A stretch of DNA of 64,000 bases from CAZUGO01 sp964619935. Lineage in GTDB: Bacteria; Planctomycetota; Phycisphaerae; UBA1845; CAIVHJ01. The position numbers and the translations under genes were made by a program. Below, piece by piece: positions 34,639-44,168 of this stretch (the stretch's first letter is position 1; every line of letters begins with the position of its first letter). Location of the stretch: the NCBI GenBank assembly GCA_964619935.1, contig CAZUGO010000015.1:1-64000 (forward strand), written 5' to 3'. The notes under the pieces were generated by a model. It saw nothing but the letters and a program-made list of their open reading frames with translations. It ran no database searches and was not told the DNA's origin.

Positions 34639-35856
34639 ATGAGTCTCTGGACCATCTTGTTTGAAGCCCTGGTCAGTTTGCGAAAGAACAAGGCGCGAAC
34701 CTCGCTGTCGGTGCTAGGCATCGTCATTGGGGTGGCCGCGGTCATCGCCATGGTCGCGGTGGGCGAAGGCGCCAAGCAGCGCGTTGAGCGTGAGATCGCC
34801 GCGATGGGGGACGACTGGCTGATCGTGGGTTTCTGGGGCGTCCAACGCGGCGGCGTTCGCAAGGAGCAGGGTGTGGATCCCAACCTGGCTGCCGAAGATG
34901 CCGATGCCATCGTTCGCGATTGTGACGCCGTGCGGGCGGCCACCCCCAGTAATCGCATGAGCATGCAGGTGGTTTCGTCGTTCGGCAACTACCAGACCAC
35001 GGTGCAGGGGGTCTACCCCAGCTTCTTCGACGTTCGGAGCTGGGCCTGCGTCGCGGGCCGGCCGTTCAGCGACGCCGACATGCGGTTGGCCCAGCGGGTG
35101 TGCTGCATCGGTCAGACCGCGGCCCGCGAACTGTTCGGCGGCGTGAGCGCGGTGGGGCAGACCCTCCGTGTGAACCGCATCACCTTCGAGATCATCGGGC
35201 TGCTGGAATCCAAGGGCACTGACAGCGGTGGGCGTGACAACGATGACATCATCGTTTTTCCGTGGAACACCTTCAAGCGGCAGGTGGCCGGCAGCGAAGT
35301 GTCCAAGACCATCTACGCGGCGGCGCGTCCCGGCTACTCGCTGGACATCGCCAAAGATCAGATCCAGACGCTGCTGCGGCAGCGCCATCGGTTGGCGGAT
35401 GACGAGCCGGATGACTTTCGAATCATGGATCGGGCGCTGCGGGCCCAGGCCAGCGCCGAAGCCACCCGCACCTTCAATTGGCTGCTCATGACCATCGCTT
35501 CGATTTCACTGGTGGTCGGCGGCGTGGGCATCATGAACATCACGCTGGTCTCGGTTACCGAACGGACCCGCGAAATCGGCACGCGGATGGCCATCGGGGC
35601 CACCGGGGCCAGCATCCTGGCCCAGTTCCTGACCGAAGCAGTGGTGTTGTGTGCCATCGGCGGCCTGTTTGGGTTTGCCGGCGGGGTCGTCATTGCCCGC
35701 GTGGTCACCTGGAACTTCGGCTGGGACACCATGATCTCCTACTGGATGGCTGCCGTGGCCATCGCTTTCGCCACTGCGGTTGGACTGTTCTTCGGATTTT
35801 ACCCCGCGTGGCGGGCCAGCCGCCTGGATCCCATCGAAGCCCTGCGTTATGAATAG
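34639..35856 (+). CDS. MacB-type ABC transporter permease
   Basis: 405 residues from ATG 34639 (a TTG at 34624 is possible). First helix after a basic start: KARTSLSVLGIVIGVAAVIA, then the large periplasmic MacB core domain (~45-265; VVSSFGNYQTTVQGVYPSFF). Three C-terminal FtsX helices follow (LLMTIASISLVVGGVGIMNI; VTERTREIGTRMAIGATGAS; AVAIAFATAVGLFFGFYPAW) ending RLDPIEALRYE. This is the typical MacB/LolC-type architecture. With the two previous genes it forms a tripartite exporter; an outer-membrane TolC-like partner is not in the window. Confidence 0.9.
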   Translation: MSLWTILFEALVSLRKNKARTSLSVLGIVIGVAAVIAMVAVGEGAKQRVEREIAAMGDDWLIVGFWGVQRGGVRKEQGVDPNLAAEDADAIVRDCDAVRAATPSNRMSMQVVSSFGNYQTTVQGVYPSFFDVRSWACVAGRPFSDADMRLAQRVCCIGQTAARELFGGVSAVGQTLRVNRITFEIIGLLESKGTDSGGRDNDDIIVFPWNTFKRQVAGSEVSKTIYAAARPGYSLDIAKDQIQTLLRQRHRLADDEPDDFRIMDRALRAQASAEATRTFNWLLMTIASISLVVGGVGIMNITLVSVTERTREIGTRMAIGATGASILAQFLTEAVVLCAIGGLFGFAGGVVIARVVTWNFGWDTMISYWMAAVAIAFATAVGLFFGFYPAWRASRLDPIEALRYE

Positions 35857-36223
35857 CCGTCCGGAGTGGCGCGCTGGGCAGGCGACAAACTCATAATCAC
35901 GCCACCCGCCTAGTGTTATGAATCGCCGCGCGCCGTGAACCCTGTGGGCGCTGGGACTTGCCTTGATTCATTACGGTTGGGTCCCAACAAACCTGCAAAG
36001 TGCCTCGCGTTTCGTATGTTCCCCGGCAATTGCGGTGGGTAAGATTGGGTCGGTTGGCGGGGGCATGGGCAGCGCGCCCTCTGCCGCAGTTCGTACGCAC
36101 GCTTTGCCGAAGCAGGTCCAGGAGCACATGCCTTCGGAACCGCGTCACGCGCCCGGCGTGATTCATCACGACGAGGTTGGTTTCTCTTTGATCAAGTGCG
36201 CAGGCAGCGCCAGGAGGACAAAG
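35857..36223 (+). other. Intergenic region before the haloperoxidase-like gene
   Basis: 367 bases. The upstream in-frame extension of the next gene here has no homology or ribosome site. CATAAT and TAAGAT hexamers occur, but without a partner -35 at the right distance, so no promoter is called. The last 15 bases carry the AGGAGG of the next gene. Confidence 0.4.
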
Positions 36224-38293
36224 ATGAGCGCAAGACAGTTCAAATCCAGGTGGTGGCTGGCGGCATCGCTGGCCGCGGCACTGGGGGCCGGGGCGCCCAC
36301 GTTGGCCGGAACCCAGTCGGTTGCCCGACAATGGAACGAGTTGCTGCTGGACGGCATCCGCAACGACTTTGCCCGGCCCACGGTTCACGCCCGCAACCTG
36401 TTCCACGTATCGGCGGCGATGTGGGATGCCTGGGCGGCGTACCACAGCACCGCCGACCAGTTCTGGCATCACGAGAAGGTCACTGGCAGTGCCGCTGCGC
36501 GCGACGAAACCATCAGCTACGCCGTGTACCGCGTGCTGGTCGCCCGCTATTCCGAATCGCCTGGTGCCGCGATCACCATCCCCGAGTTCAACGACAAGAT
36601 GGCCGAGTTGGGTTACGACATCAACATTTCGTCGACCATTGGCAACTCGCCGGCGGCGTTGGGCAACCGCATCGCCATCAGCATCCTATTCAATGGCCTG
36701 ATGGATGGTGCCAACGAGGCCGGCGGATTTGCGAACCTGTACTACCAACCCATCAATCCGCCGCTGGTTCCCGAACTGCCGGGCAATCCCGAGTTGATCG
36801 ATCCCAACCGCTGGCAGCCGCTGGCGCTGCAGTTCTTCATCGATCAAGGCGGCAACGTCATTCCGCTGGGCTTTCCGCCCTTCCTCAGCCCGGAATGGGG
36901 CATCGTCACGCCCTTTGCCCTGAAGGAAGCCGACCTGACCCTCTTTCCGCATCCGGCTCCCGATTTTGATTGGTGGGTCTACCACGATCCCGGCCCACCA
37001 CCGGAGTTCGGCGGGGTCGGCGACGACTACTATCATTGGGGCGCTGAGCAGGTCATTCTCTGGAGCGGGCACATGGATCCGGCCGACGGCGTGATGATCG
37101 ACGTCTCGCCGGCGTCGATCGGCAATGCCCCCTTGCCGGAAGTCAGCGAGTATGCCGAGTTTTACGATTTGCTGGAGGGCGGCGACTGGGGATCCGGGTA
37201 CAAGCTCAACCCGGTCACCGGTCTTCCATACACGCCGCAGATCGTCCCGCGCGGTGACTATGCCCGCATCCTGGCCGAGTTCTGGGCCGACGGGCCCAGC
37301 TCCGAGACGCCCCCGGGCCACTGGTTCACCATTTTGAACACGGTCAGCGACAGTCCGCTGCTCGAGAAGCGCTTCGGCGGCGAGGGACCGCTCCTCAGTG
37401 ACCTGGAATGGGATGTGAAGACTTACTTCGCCCTGGGGGGCGCCATGCACGACGTGGCCATCTCGGTGTGGGGCGTCAAAGGGTATTACGACTACATCCG
37501 GCCGGTTTCGGCCATCCGCTTCCTGGCCGATCTCGGACAGCGCACCGATCCCAAGCAGCCGTCGTACCACCCGGACGGCCTGGCCCTGTTTCCTGGTCGC
37601 ATTGAGGTGGTCACCGCGGAATCCACCCTGCCCGGCGAACGCCACGAGCATCTCGCGGGCGAGGAAGGCAAGATCGCCGTCCTTGCGTGGCGCGGGCCCG
37701 ATGCCATCGAAGACCCGGAGACCGACGTCGCCGGTGTCGGCTGGATTCTGGCCGAGAACTGGTGGCCCTACCAGCGGCCCACCTTCGTGACCCCGCCCTT
37801 CGCCGGGTACGTCTCGGGGCACAGCACCTACAGCCGGGCGGCCGCCGAGTTGATGACCCTGATGACCGGCAGCGAGTACTTCCCCGGTGGGCTCGCAGAG
37901 TTTTCCTGTCCGGAGAACGAGTTCTTGGTCTTTGAGGACGGCCCGAGCATGACCGTGACCCTGCAATGGGCCAGGTATGCGGATGCCTCCGACCAGTGCA
38001 GCCTGTCGCGCATTTGGGGTGGGATTCATCCCGGTCAGGACGACCTTCCCGGCCGGCAGATGGGGCAGGTCATGGGGCCCGATGCGTACTATGAGGCGCT
38101 GCGTTATTTCAACGGCCTGATCTCGTGTCCGTCCGACGCGGACAACGACGGGATCGTCACCGCCTCCGATCTGGGCATCCTGCTCGGCGGCTGGGGCCCG
38201 AACCCCGGGCATCCCGGCGATCTGAACGCCGATGATGTAGTGGACAGCGCTGACCTGGCCGTCCTGCTGGGCGCCTGGGGCAGTTGCTCGTAG
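36224..38293 (+). CDS. Secreted vanadium-haloperoxidase-like (PAP2 superfamily) protein with dockerin tail
   Basis: 689 residues. CAGGAGGACA precedes ATG 36224, and a signal peptide follows (WWLAASLAAALGAGAPTLAG). The body matches vanadium-dependent haloperoxidase-like proteins: VARQWNELLLDGIRNDFARP near the start and YYDYIRPVSAIR. The phosphate/vanadate-pocket words are PFAGYVSGHSTYSRAAAEL (S-G-H) and LSRIWGGIHPGQDD (R...G-x-H). Whether it is a halide oxidase or a phosphatase is open. The C-terminus has two GC-type dockerin repeats (DADNDGIVTASDLGILLGGW, DLNADDVVDSADLAVLLG). The fusion of such an enzyme to this sorting tail is notable. Confidence 0.85.
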   Translation: MSARQFKSRWWLAASLAAALGAGAPTLAGTQSVARQWNELLLDGIRNDFARPTVHARNLFHVSAAMWDAWAAYHSTADQFWHHEKVTGSAAARDETISYAVYRVLVARYSESPGAAITIPEFNDKMAELGYDINISSTIGNSPAALGNRIAISILFNGLMDGANEAGGFANLYYQPINPPLVPELPGNPELIDPNRWQPLALQFFIDQGGNVIPLGFPPFLSPEWGIVTPFALKEADLTLFPHPAPDFDWWVYHDPGPPPEFGGVGDDYYHWGAEQVILWSGHMDPADGVMIDVSPASIGNAPLPEVSEYAEFYDLLEGGDWGSGYKLNPVTGLPYTPQIVPRGDYARILAEFWADGPSSETPPGHWFTILNTVSDSPLLEKRFGGEGPLLSDLEWDVKTYFALGGAMHDVAISVWGVKGYYDYIRPVSAIRFLADLGQRTDPKQPSYHPDGLALFPGRIEVVTAESTLPGERHEHLAGEEGKIAVLAWRGPDAIEDPETDVAGVGWILAENWWPYQRPTFVTPPFAGYVSGHSTYSRAAAELMTLMTGSEYFPGGLAEFSCPENEFLVFEDGPSMTVTLQWARYADASDQCSLSRIWGGIHPGQDDLPGRQMGQVMGPDAYYEALRYFNGLISCPSDADNDGIVTASDLGILLGGWGPNPGHPGDLNADDVVDSADLAVLLGAWGSCS

Positions 38294-38313
38294 GCAGCTC
38301 CTGATCGCAACCA

Positions 38314-38353
38314 GCGGGTGGCGTGCCGGATCACCGCCCGGCCCGCCACCCGC
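38314..38353. terminator. Hairpin between convergent genes
   Basis: GCGGGTGGC (38314-38322) pairs with GCCACCCGC (38345-38353) around a 22-base, itself GC-paired loop. It lies between two converging genes, so it could end transcription from both sides. No U-tract is seen on either strand. Confidence 0.45.
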
Positions 38354-38408
38354 GGAAACCCCAGCCCGCGCTGCCGCCAATTCAGCGACCGCGGCGCTGG
38401 CCGTGTTT

Positions 38409-39350
38409 CTAGATGCGGCTGAGGTGGTCGGGATGGGTCCGCAGCGCTGCTTCGAAGTTGGCGGCATACTGATCGACGATGGACTGGAGTGCGTCGGGAT
38501 CGTCGGCGGCTTGGTCCGCGCTGAGCAGCAGGGGGCTCCCGGTCAGTTCGTAGCGAAAATTGGACCGCGAAATGACAAAGCCCTGGTAGATGCTCGCGCC
38601 GCAGCGCAGGGCGATCTGCAGGGGACCGATCAGGAACGACCGCGGCTCGCCGAAGACCGTTGCCGCAAGGCGCTTGAGCTGCGGTTCGCGGCTCGGCGCG
38701 ACATCCAGGGTGCTGGCCAAAATGCCGTTGTCCTTGAACCAGCGGTACAGGTCCCGCGGGAAGGTCCCGGAGTAAAAGATCTTGGCGGCGCGGACCTCGC
38801 TGAACCGTCCAGCCAGCAGGTTCTGGACATGCCTGCGCAAAGGGCCTTCATCGGGATCGCGCACCCCGGCGATCCGGAAGCCCAGCAGGCACATCAGCAG
38901 ACCGCCGATGTGGTGGGCCCCAAAGTGGGAGATCGCCACGTACACCCCCTGACCGCGATCCAGTGCCTGCTCGATCTCAGCGCGCTTTGGAAAGGTGACC
39001 CGCCGCAGAATCTCTGCCTTGGGGATCAGGTCGAAGATCAGGTAGTAGACCTTGTCGCTGCGGGTCCGCACAAAATAGCTGCGGCAGGCCCGCCGAGCCA
39101 TGCGGCGGTCGAGTTGGTGGCCGAAGAGGGTCCGCAGCCGGGCGTGGAAGCGCCGCCGCCGTTTGAAGTTGATCAGCCATTCACACCAGGCGAATCCGGT
39201 GCACACGGTGTACAGGCCGCTCAGCCCGAGGAGTCGGGCCAAGGCGCTCAAGAATCCTCGGAGCACGGCGAACTTGATCCGGATCCACACCGGCAGGCGC
39301 GTTTCTTCGGCGGTGCGGCCGGGTTCGATGGGCAAAGGCTGGGTACTCAT
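38409..39350 (-). CDS. LpxL/HtrB-like lysophospholipid acyltransferase
   Basis: 313 residues from ATG 39350; the longer frame has no support. One N-terminal hydrophobic segment (FLSALARLLGLSGLYTVCTG) and the LpxL-type core: ARRACRSYFVRTRSDKVYYL, then VYVAISHFGAHHIGGLLMCL in the catalytic position, and GVYVAISHFG-like spacing afterwards. The family motif is H-x4-E/D (usually HFGNWE); here it reads HFGAHH, so the acid is replaced by His. It may acylate a lipid (lipid A or another glycolipid) in an unusual way or be inactive. It is divergent from a phosphodiesterase-type gene. Confidence 0.7.
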   Translation of the reverse strand: MSTQPLPIEPGRTAEETRLPVWIRIKFAVLRGFLSALARLLGLSGLYTVCTGFAWCEWLINFKRRRRFHARLRTLFGHQLDRRMARRACRSYFVRTRSDKVYYLIFDLIPKAEILRRVTFPKRAEIEQALDRGQGVYVAISHFGAHHIGGLLMCLLGFRIAGVRDPDEGPLRRHVQNLLAGRFSEVRAAKIFYSGTFPRDLYRWFKDNGILASTLDVAPSREPQLKRLAATVFGEPRSFLIGPLQIALRCGASIYQGFVISRSNFRYELTGSPLLLSADQAADDPDALQSIVDQYAANFEAALRTHPDHLSRI

Positions 39351-39490
39351 GAGCCTCGCGAGGGTGCGGGTCGTCGACCGGCGGCGTCGCGGTTGGGGTC
39401 GGGTCTGGGCTGCCGCCGCGCGATTATATCGGCAGTCCCACGGCGGATCCACACGCCGGTCGGGTCCGTCGGGGGGCCGGGTGGGTAATC

Positions 39491-39519
39491 TTGCAAAGTG
39501 GACCGTCCGGCGATACACT
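39491..39519 (+). promoter_or_regulatory. Promoter of the phosphodiesterase-like gene
   Basis: TTGCAA (39491-39496), 17-bp spacer, TACACT (39514-39519). Expected start is near 39526, about 24 bases before the ATG. A TATAAT on the opposite strand close by may serve the acyltransferase. Confidence 0.55.
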
Positions 39520-39549
39520 CCCTGCCAATCGACACCCCGCACCGCGGCA

Positions 39550-41244
39550 ATGATGCTGCCGTACCCCGCGGCTCAGCCGAACACCATGACCCAAACCGGT
39601 CCGAACTCAGCCCAATCACCGCGACGTCCCTTTCCGGCCCCAGCCCAGCGCGTGCTGGTGATCGGTCTGGACGGAGCCACCTTTGACGTGCTCAACCCGT
39701 TGATGGAGCAGGGCCGCATGCCGCGGTTGCGCCAGGCCGTCCGCGGCGGTGCGGCCGGCCCGCTGGACTCCACCGTGCCGGCCATCACGCCGGCGGCCTG
39801 GACCACCTTCCTGACCGGCCAACTGCCGGGGGCCCACCGCGTGCTGGACTTCGAGAGCTATGACGCCGCCAGCGGGCGGTTGACCATGAACACCACCCAG
39901 CGCGTCCGCCACGTCCGCAACATCTGGCAGATTCTCAGCGATCAGGGATTCAAGGTCGGCAGTGTGAACGTGCCGATGACCTATCCGCCGGTGCCGGTCA
40001 ACGGGTTCATGGTATCCGGATTTGACACTCCGGGCCCGCAGTCCGACTTCGTGTATCCGCCGGACCTGAAGGACGACATCCTGCAACGCTGGCCCGATCC
40101 GACCTTGAAGAGCCGCTGGCGGCGGCAGGTCGGGGGCGGTGACGCCTTGTTCGCCCGCAACCTGGAGTACATCGCCGGCAGCTTTCACCAGGGCGCCAAG
40201 ATGACCACTTGGCTGGGCGAGCGCTTCGGCTGGGATGTCCTCATGGTGGTGTTCAAGCTGGTCGACAACCTCCAGCACAAGACCTGGAAGTATCTCGATC
40301 CGCGTTGGGCCGATCGCCGGCCGCTCCGGCGGGAGAGGGTCCGCAACTGCTTCGCCGAATTGGACCGCGCCGTCGGCCAGTTGCTGGATTATGCCGACGC
40401 GCACCACGCCACGGTGATGATGGTCTCCGATCACGGACACGGCAGCCTGGAAGGAAAGATCTATGCCAACCGCCTGTTGCAGCGCTGGGGATATCTGGCC
40501 CTCCGCGGACCGCTGCACCGCGTGCTGCGGCGCATGGGCGGATCGGCCGCCCGCTATCAGGCGGCCCGCGGCATCGAGGATCATCTACCGGTGGATCTCA
40601 GCCGCACGCGGGCCTGCGTGATGCACGCCGGGATCGCCGCCTTCTTGTACATCAACCTCCAGGGTCGCCAGCCCGGCGGCATCGTCGAGCCCGCCGATTA
40701 CGAAGCGCTGCGCGACGAGCTGGCCGAGCGCTTCCTGGGTCCGCAGGCCCGAGTGCGGGCCCCTGGCGGTGGCACCATCCCGCTGTTTCGCGAGGTCCAC
40801 AAGGCGGAAGCCCTGTACCACTGCTCGCGGGCGCAGGAGCCGTGGCTGCCCGACCTGATCTTGATTCCGCATGACGCCTTGGCGGTAGTCCGGCGGTTGT
40901 CCGGTCGGCCGGCGGTGCGCTGGCTGCCGTACCGCAAGCTCGAGGGCACCCATCGCAAGGAGGGGATCTTCATCGCCAGCGGACCGGGCATCGCCCGCGG
41001 CGCGACAGTCCGCGGCCGGCTGGCGGATTGTGCCCCGACACTGCTGGCGTTGCTGGGTTTGCGGATCCCAGAAGACATGGTCGGCCGGGTCTTGACCGAG
41101 GCTTTCGCCGAGCCTCCGGTGATCGAGCGCAGCCCGGCCCCCACCGCTGCGGCCGTCACCTCCGGGTCCACCGAAGGCTTTCACAGCGCCGAGGAACTGC
41201 GCCAGGTCACCGAGCGCCTGGCCGACCTCGGATACCTGGAGTAA
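39550..41244 (+). CDS. Alkaline-phosphatase-superfamily phosphodiesterase/nucleotide pyrophosphatase-like
   Basis: 564 residues from ATG 39550 (ATG 39586 is an alternative; neither has a strong site). Core motifs: RVLVIGLDGATFDVLNPLME (first metal Asp), VPAITPAAWTTFLTGQLPGA (nucleophile Thr region) and TVMMVSDHGHGSLEGKIYAN (D-H metal pair), with THRKEGIFIASGPGI later. No signal peptide is obvious, so it is likely cytoplasmic. It hydrolyses phosphodiester-type bonds; the substrate is unknown. Its divergent partner is a lipid acyltransferase homologue, so a lipid or glycan head-group is a fair guess. Confidence 0.78.
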   Translation: MMLPYPAAQPNTMTQTGPNSAQSPRRPFPAPAQRVLVIGLDGATFDVLNPLMEQGRMPRLRQAVRGGAAGPLDSTVPAITPAAWTTFLTGQLPGAHRVLDFESYDAASGRLTMNTTQRVRHVRNIWQILSDQGFKVGSVNVPMTYPPVPVNGFMVSGFDTPGPQSDFVYPPDLKDDILQRWPDPTLKSRWRRQVGGGDALFARNLEYIAGSFHQGAKMTTWLGERFGWDVLMVVFKLVDNLQHKTWKYLDPRWADRRPLRRERVRNCFAELDRAVGQLLDYADAHHATVMMVSDHGHGSLEGKIYANRLLQRWGYLALRGPLHRVLRRMGGSAARYQAARGIEDHLPVDLSRTRACVMHAGIAAFLYINLQGRQPGGIVEPADYEALRDELAERFLGPQARVRAPGGGTIPLFREVHKAEALYHCSRAQEPWLPDLILIPHDALAVVRRLSGRPAVRWLPYRKLEGTHRKEGIFIASGPGIARGATVRGRLADCAPTLLALLGLRIPEDMVGRVLTEAFAEPPVIERSPAPTAAAVTSGSTEGFHSAEELRQVTERLADLGYLE

Positions 41245-41513
41245 CCGCTGCCGGCACGCCGCCGTTATCGGGGCCTCCGGCGACGCCCGCCGTCCTCGTA
41301 ATCCCGCCTTGCCGCCGCGAATCTGTGAGTATTAGAGCATATTAGGGGAATGGTGGGCGGTGACCATTGAGATTCCGCGGCCGCTCAGTAGAGTAGAAAG
41401 GGAATGCGCCGCGAGGCAAGGGGCCTGCCGGGTCCCCCCGGGAAAGAGACCGACAATATCCTCATAAACCATCAGTTCGCCTCAAGACCGTCGCGATAGA
41501 CAGGGAGTTGACC

Positions 41514-44168
41514 ATGAAGCAGTCGTGTCATGTAGGACGCGTCGGGGGTATCTTCATCATTCTCGCCAGTGCCGCTGGGTTGGGCAGTGCCCAGGCCGAC
41601 AATGCCGCCCCCGCGCTGCACAGCAGGCCGCAGTTCCAGCCGCAAGGGTCGGCCCGGCTGGATCAGGCGGGCACGCCGCTGTCGAAGGCAGCGGTCACCG
41701 GGCGGCCTGATGCGTTTCCGGTGATGGCCAGCGGCTCGCGCTTTGCCTTTGGCCCGGGCGGTTTCGGGCCAGTTGGTTTTGAAATCGTGGAGGGCTACCT
41801 GTCGGGTCCGTTGAGCGGACAGAACGGCTGGACCAGTTTTCTGACCAGCGGCTTTCCGGATGACGAAGGCCATATCGACACGGTGCATCCGGCCGGTGGT
41901 GTGCAGCACGGGCGGATTTCTGACGACCCCGGCGCCGACAACAACATCGGAAGCTTCAGTCCCAACATCGTTCCGGTTCCGGCGCCCGGCGTGGTCACGT
42001 TGACCGTCGATCTTTCCATTCCGGACAACACCACCAAGTTCTGGCGGATCCAGCCGCAGTCTCCGTCTCAGGGGCAGTTGACCGCCGGCATGCAGTTCAA
42101 CCCCGATGGCTCGATCTTTGTGTTCGACGACAACGGCGACTGCACCGACGCTTTCGTGGGGTTCGTGGACACCGGGTTCACCTGGACGCCCGATGTCTAC
42201 GTGACCGCCCGCATCGTGGTCGACGTTCCCAACGAACGGGTGCGCTATTTCTATGGGGCCGACCTGGTGCATTCCACCGGGGCTGGCGAGGGCGGCATCG
42301 GTGGACCGCTGGGCTGCGGCATTTTCGCCGGCAGCATCATCGAGCACACCTTGATCTTCGCTCCCGAGCCGCTGCCCGGCGGCGGTCCGATCCTGGACGG
42401 CACGTCCCTCGATTTCGACAACCTGTCGATCCTGGCAGGGGCCGGCGCCGAACCGACCGGGGCTTGTTGTGCGGTCGAAGGTGACTGCAGCCGGGTGCCG
42501 GCGGACGATTGTGCCGCGGCCGGTGGCATCTATGCGGGCAACAATGTGGATTGCGCTCAGATCACCTGTGATCTGGTCGAGATTTGCGAGACGGCCACCG
42601 GGAGCTGTTTCGATGGCAATGGGACCCCCGGGTGCGAGTTGGCGTCGTGTTGCCTGGGAATCTGCCAGAGTGATCCATTCTGCTGCATTGCGGAATGGGA
42701 TGAGGGGTGCGCCGCCCTGGCGTCCAGCCCGGAGAATGCCGAGATTTGCCCGCCGCCGTCGATCTGCCCGGCGTGTCCGGACGGGTGCACCGGCACCCCG
42801 AACTGCCAGCCGATCGACCCGTCAAACGCTGCGGCATCGACCGGCGAGTTCAGCGTGGCCGACAACTTCACGCCGCTTGCCGACGGCAACATCGAAGGGC
42901 TGTGCTGGTCCGGCGCCTACTTGCCGGAGGATCTGCCCGGAGCGGACGACGACGATTTCCACGTGCGCTATTACGCCTGCGAGGAGGGCGTCCCCGGGGC
43001 GGTGCTGGCCGAGTTCTCGCAGTCCGGCGGGACGCTGACCCTGAACGACAAGCAGATTACCGGCCAACTGGTGGCCGGGGCCGCCAACATCTTCGAATAC
43101 AGTGCCAGCCATGCCGCCGTGGCGGTCGCTGCCGGGACATCGTACTTCGTGGAGATCGTCAACACGGTGACAGGCGATTGGTATTGGGAGTGGGGCACCC
43201 AGGGTGACGATTTCGGATATCAGCGGGTAGGTGATTTACCGTGGGCCCGCCATTTTCAGACGGCCCGCGATTCGGCGTTCTGCCTGGAGTTGGGTCTGGG
43301 TGCACCTGGAGGCCTGTGTGAGCTGCCGCCCCATCAGCCTTGCCTGCTGGGCGACCTGACCGCGGATTTCGAGGAGAACGAACCGTGCGGGCAGGTGCCC
43401 GACGTCAACTCGGGGTGCAGTGACAACTCCGGCAATTTCAGCCCCATCTTGGCGCTGTCCCCGGACGGGGCCGTCCCCACCGTGGTGCACGGCAAGTCCT
43501 GGGCCTCCGCCGGCGAGCGCGATCTCGATTGGTTCACGGCTCCAATTGATTCGGCGTGCGACCAGAATGACGACGGCGCCTGCACGCTGTGTCTGTCGAT
43601 CGCTTCGGAACTGCCGCTGGGCGCGGTTCCGGTGCTGGAAGACACGGCCGACGGTGAGTGCAACGACACCCGAATTTTCGCCCTGGATGCCAACGGCTTT
43701 GAGTGTACCGAGACGCTGGCCGTGGCGTATGCGGTGGTCCTGGCCGAAGATCTGAACGCCGCCGGCGAGATTTACCTGCTGGTGCGGCCGGACGACGGCA
43801 TCGACGTCTTCGACGGCGCGCCCTGCGGCGGCAACGGCAGCACCACCAAGGGCAACGACTACCTCCTGAAGGTCGCCCTGGTGGATACCACGGCCCAGTG
43901 TTTCCCGTGCCTCAGCGATGCGGACTGTGCCCAAGGGCAGACCTGTGTCGATGGGGTGTGCACCCAGCTGTGTGCAGACCCGAGCTGTGTCACCGACCTG
44001 AATTCCAGCGGTCAGACCGATCCTGCGGATCTGGCCCAGTTGCTGGGCGCCTGGGGCGCCCCGGGTTGTGGTGGCGCCGAACCCTGCTGCTCGGACCTGA
44101 ACAACGACGGCATCGTCAACGCCGTCGATCTGGCTCAACTGTTGGGCGCCTGGGGTCCCTGCCCGTAG
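41514..44168 (+). CDS. Large secreted Cys-rich protein with dockerin tail
   Basis: 884 residues from ATG 41514 (AGGGAG upstream). Signal peptide VGGIFIILASAAGLGSAQA. Residues ~80-310 resemble a lectin/laminin-G-like beta sandwich (GFEIVEGYLSGPLSGQNGW, FWRIQPQSPSQGQLTAGMQF). Cys-rich words common in planctomycete secreted proteins follow (GACCAVEGDCSRVPADDCAA, CCLGICQSDPFCCIAEWDEG). A second beta domain lies at ~440-610, then a 'CLSDADCAQGQTCVDGVC' knot. Two GC-type dockerin repeats close it (DLNSSGQTDPADLAQLLGAW, DLNNDGIVNAVDLAQLLGAW). Role and ligand unknown; probably surface-exposed. Confidence 0.82.
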   Translation: MKQSCHVGRVGGIFIILASAAGLGSAQADNAAPALHSRPQFQPQGSARLDQAGTPLSKAAVTGRPDAFPVMASGSRFAFGPGGFGPVGFEIVEGYLSGPLSGQNGWTSFLTSGFPDDEGHIDTVHPAGGVQHGRISDDPGADNNIGSFSPNIVPVPAPGVVTLTVDLSIPDNTTKFWRIQPQSPSQGQLTAGMQFNPDGSIFVFDDNGDCTDAFVGFVDTGFTWTPDVYVTARIVVDVPNERVRYFYGADLVHSTGAGEGGIGGPLGCGIFAGSIIEHTLIFAPEPLPGGGPILDGTSLDFDNLSILAGAGAEPTGACCAVEGDCSRVPADDCAAAGGIYAGNNVDCAQITCDLVEICETATGSCFDGNGTPGCELASCCLGICQSDPFCCIAEWDEGCAALASSPENAEICPPPSICPACPDGCTGTPNCQPIDPSNAAASTGEFSVADNFTPLADGNIEGLCWSGAYLPEDLPGADDDDFHVRYYACEEGVPGAVLAEFSQSGGTLTLNDKQITGQLVAGAANIFEYSASHAAVAVAAGTSYFVEIVNTVTGDWYWEWGTQGDDFGYQRVGDLPWARHFQTARDSAFCLELGLGAPGGLCELPPHQPCLLGDLTADFEENEPCGQVPDVNSGCSDNSGNFSPILALSPDGAVPTVVHGKSWASAGERDLDWFTAPIDSACDQNDDGACTLCLSIASELPLGAVPVLEDTADGECNDTRIFALDANGFECTETLAVAYAVVLAEDLNAAGEIYLLVRPDDGIDVFDGAPCGGNGSTTKGNDYLLKVALVDTTAQCFPCLSDADCAQGQTCVDGVCTQLCADPSCVTDLNSSGQTDPADLAQLLGAWGAPGCGGAEPCCSDLNNDGIVNAVDLAQLLGAWGPCP

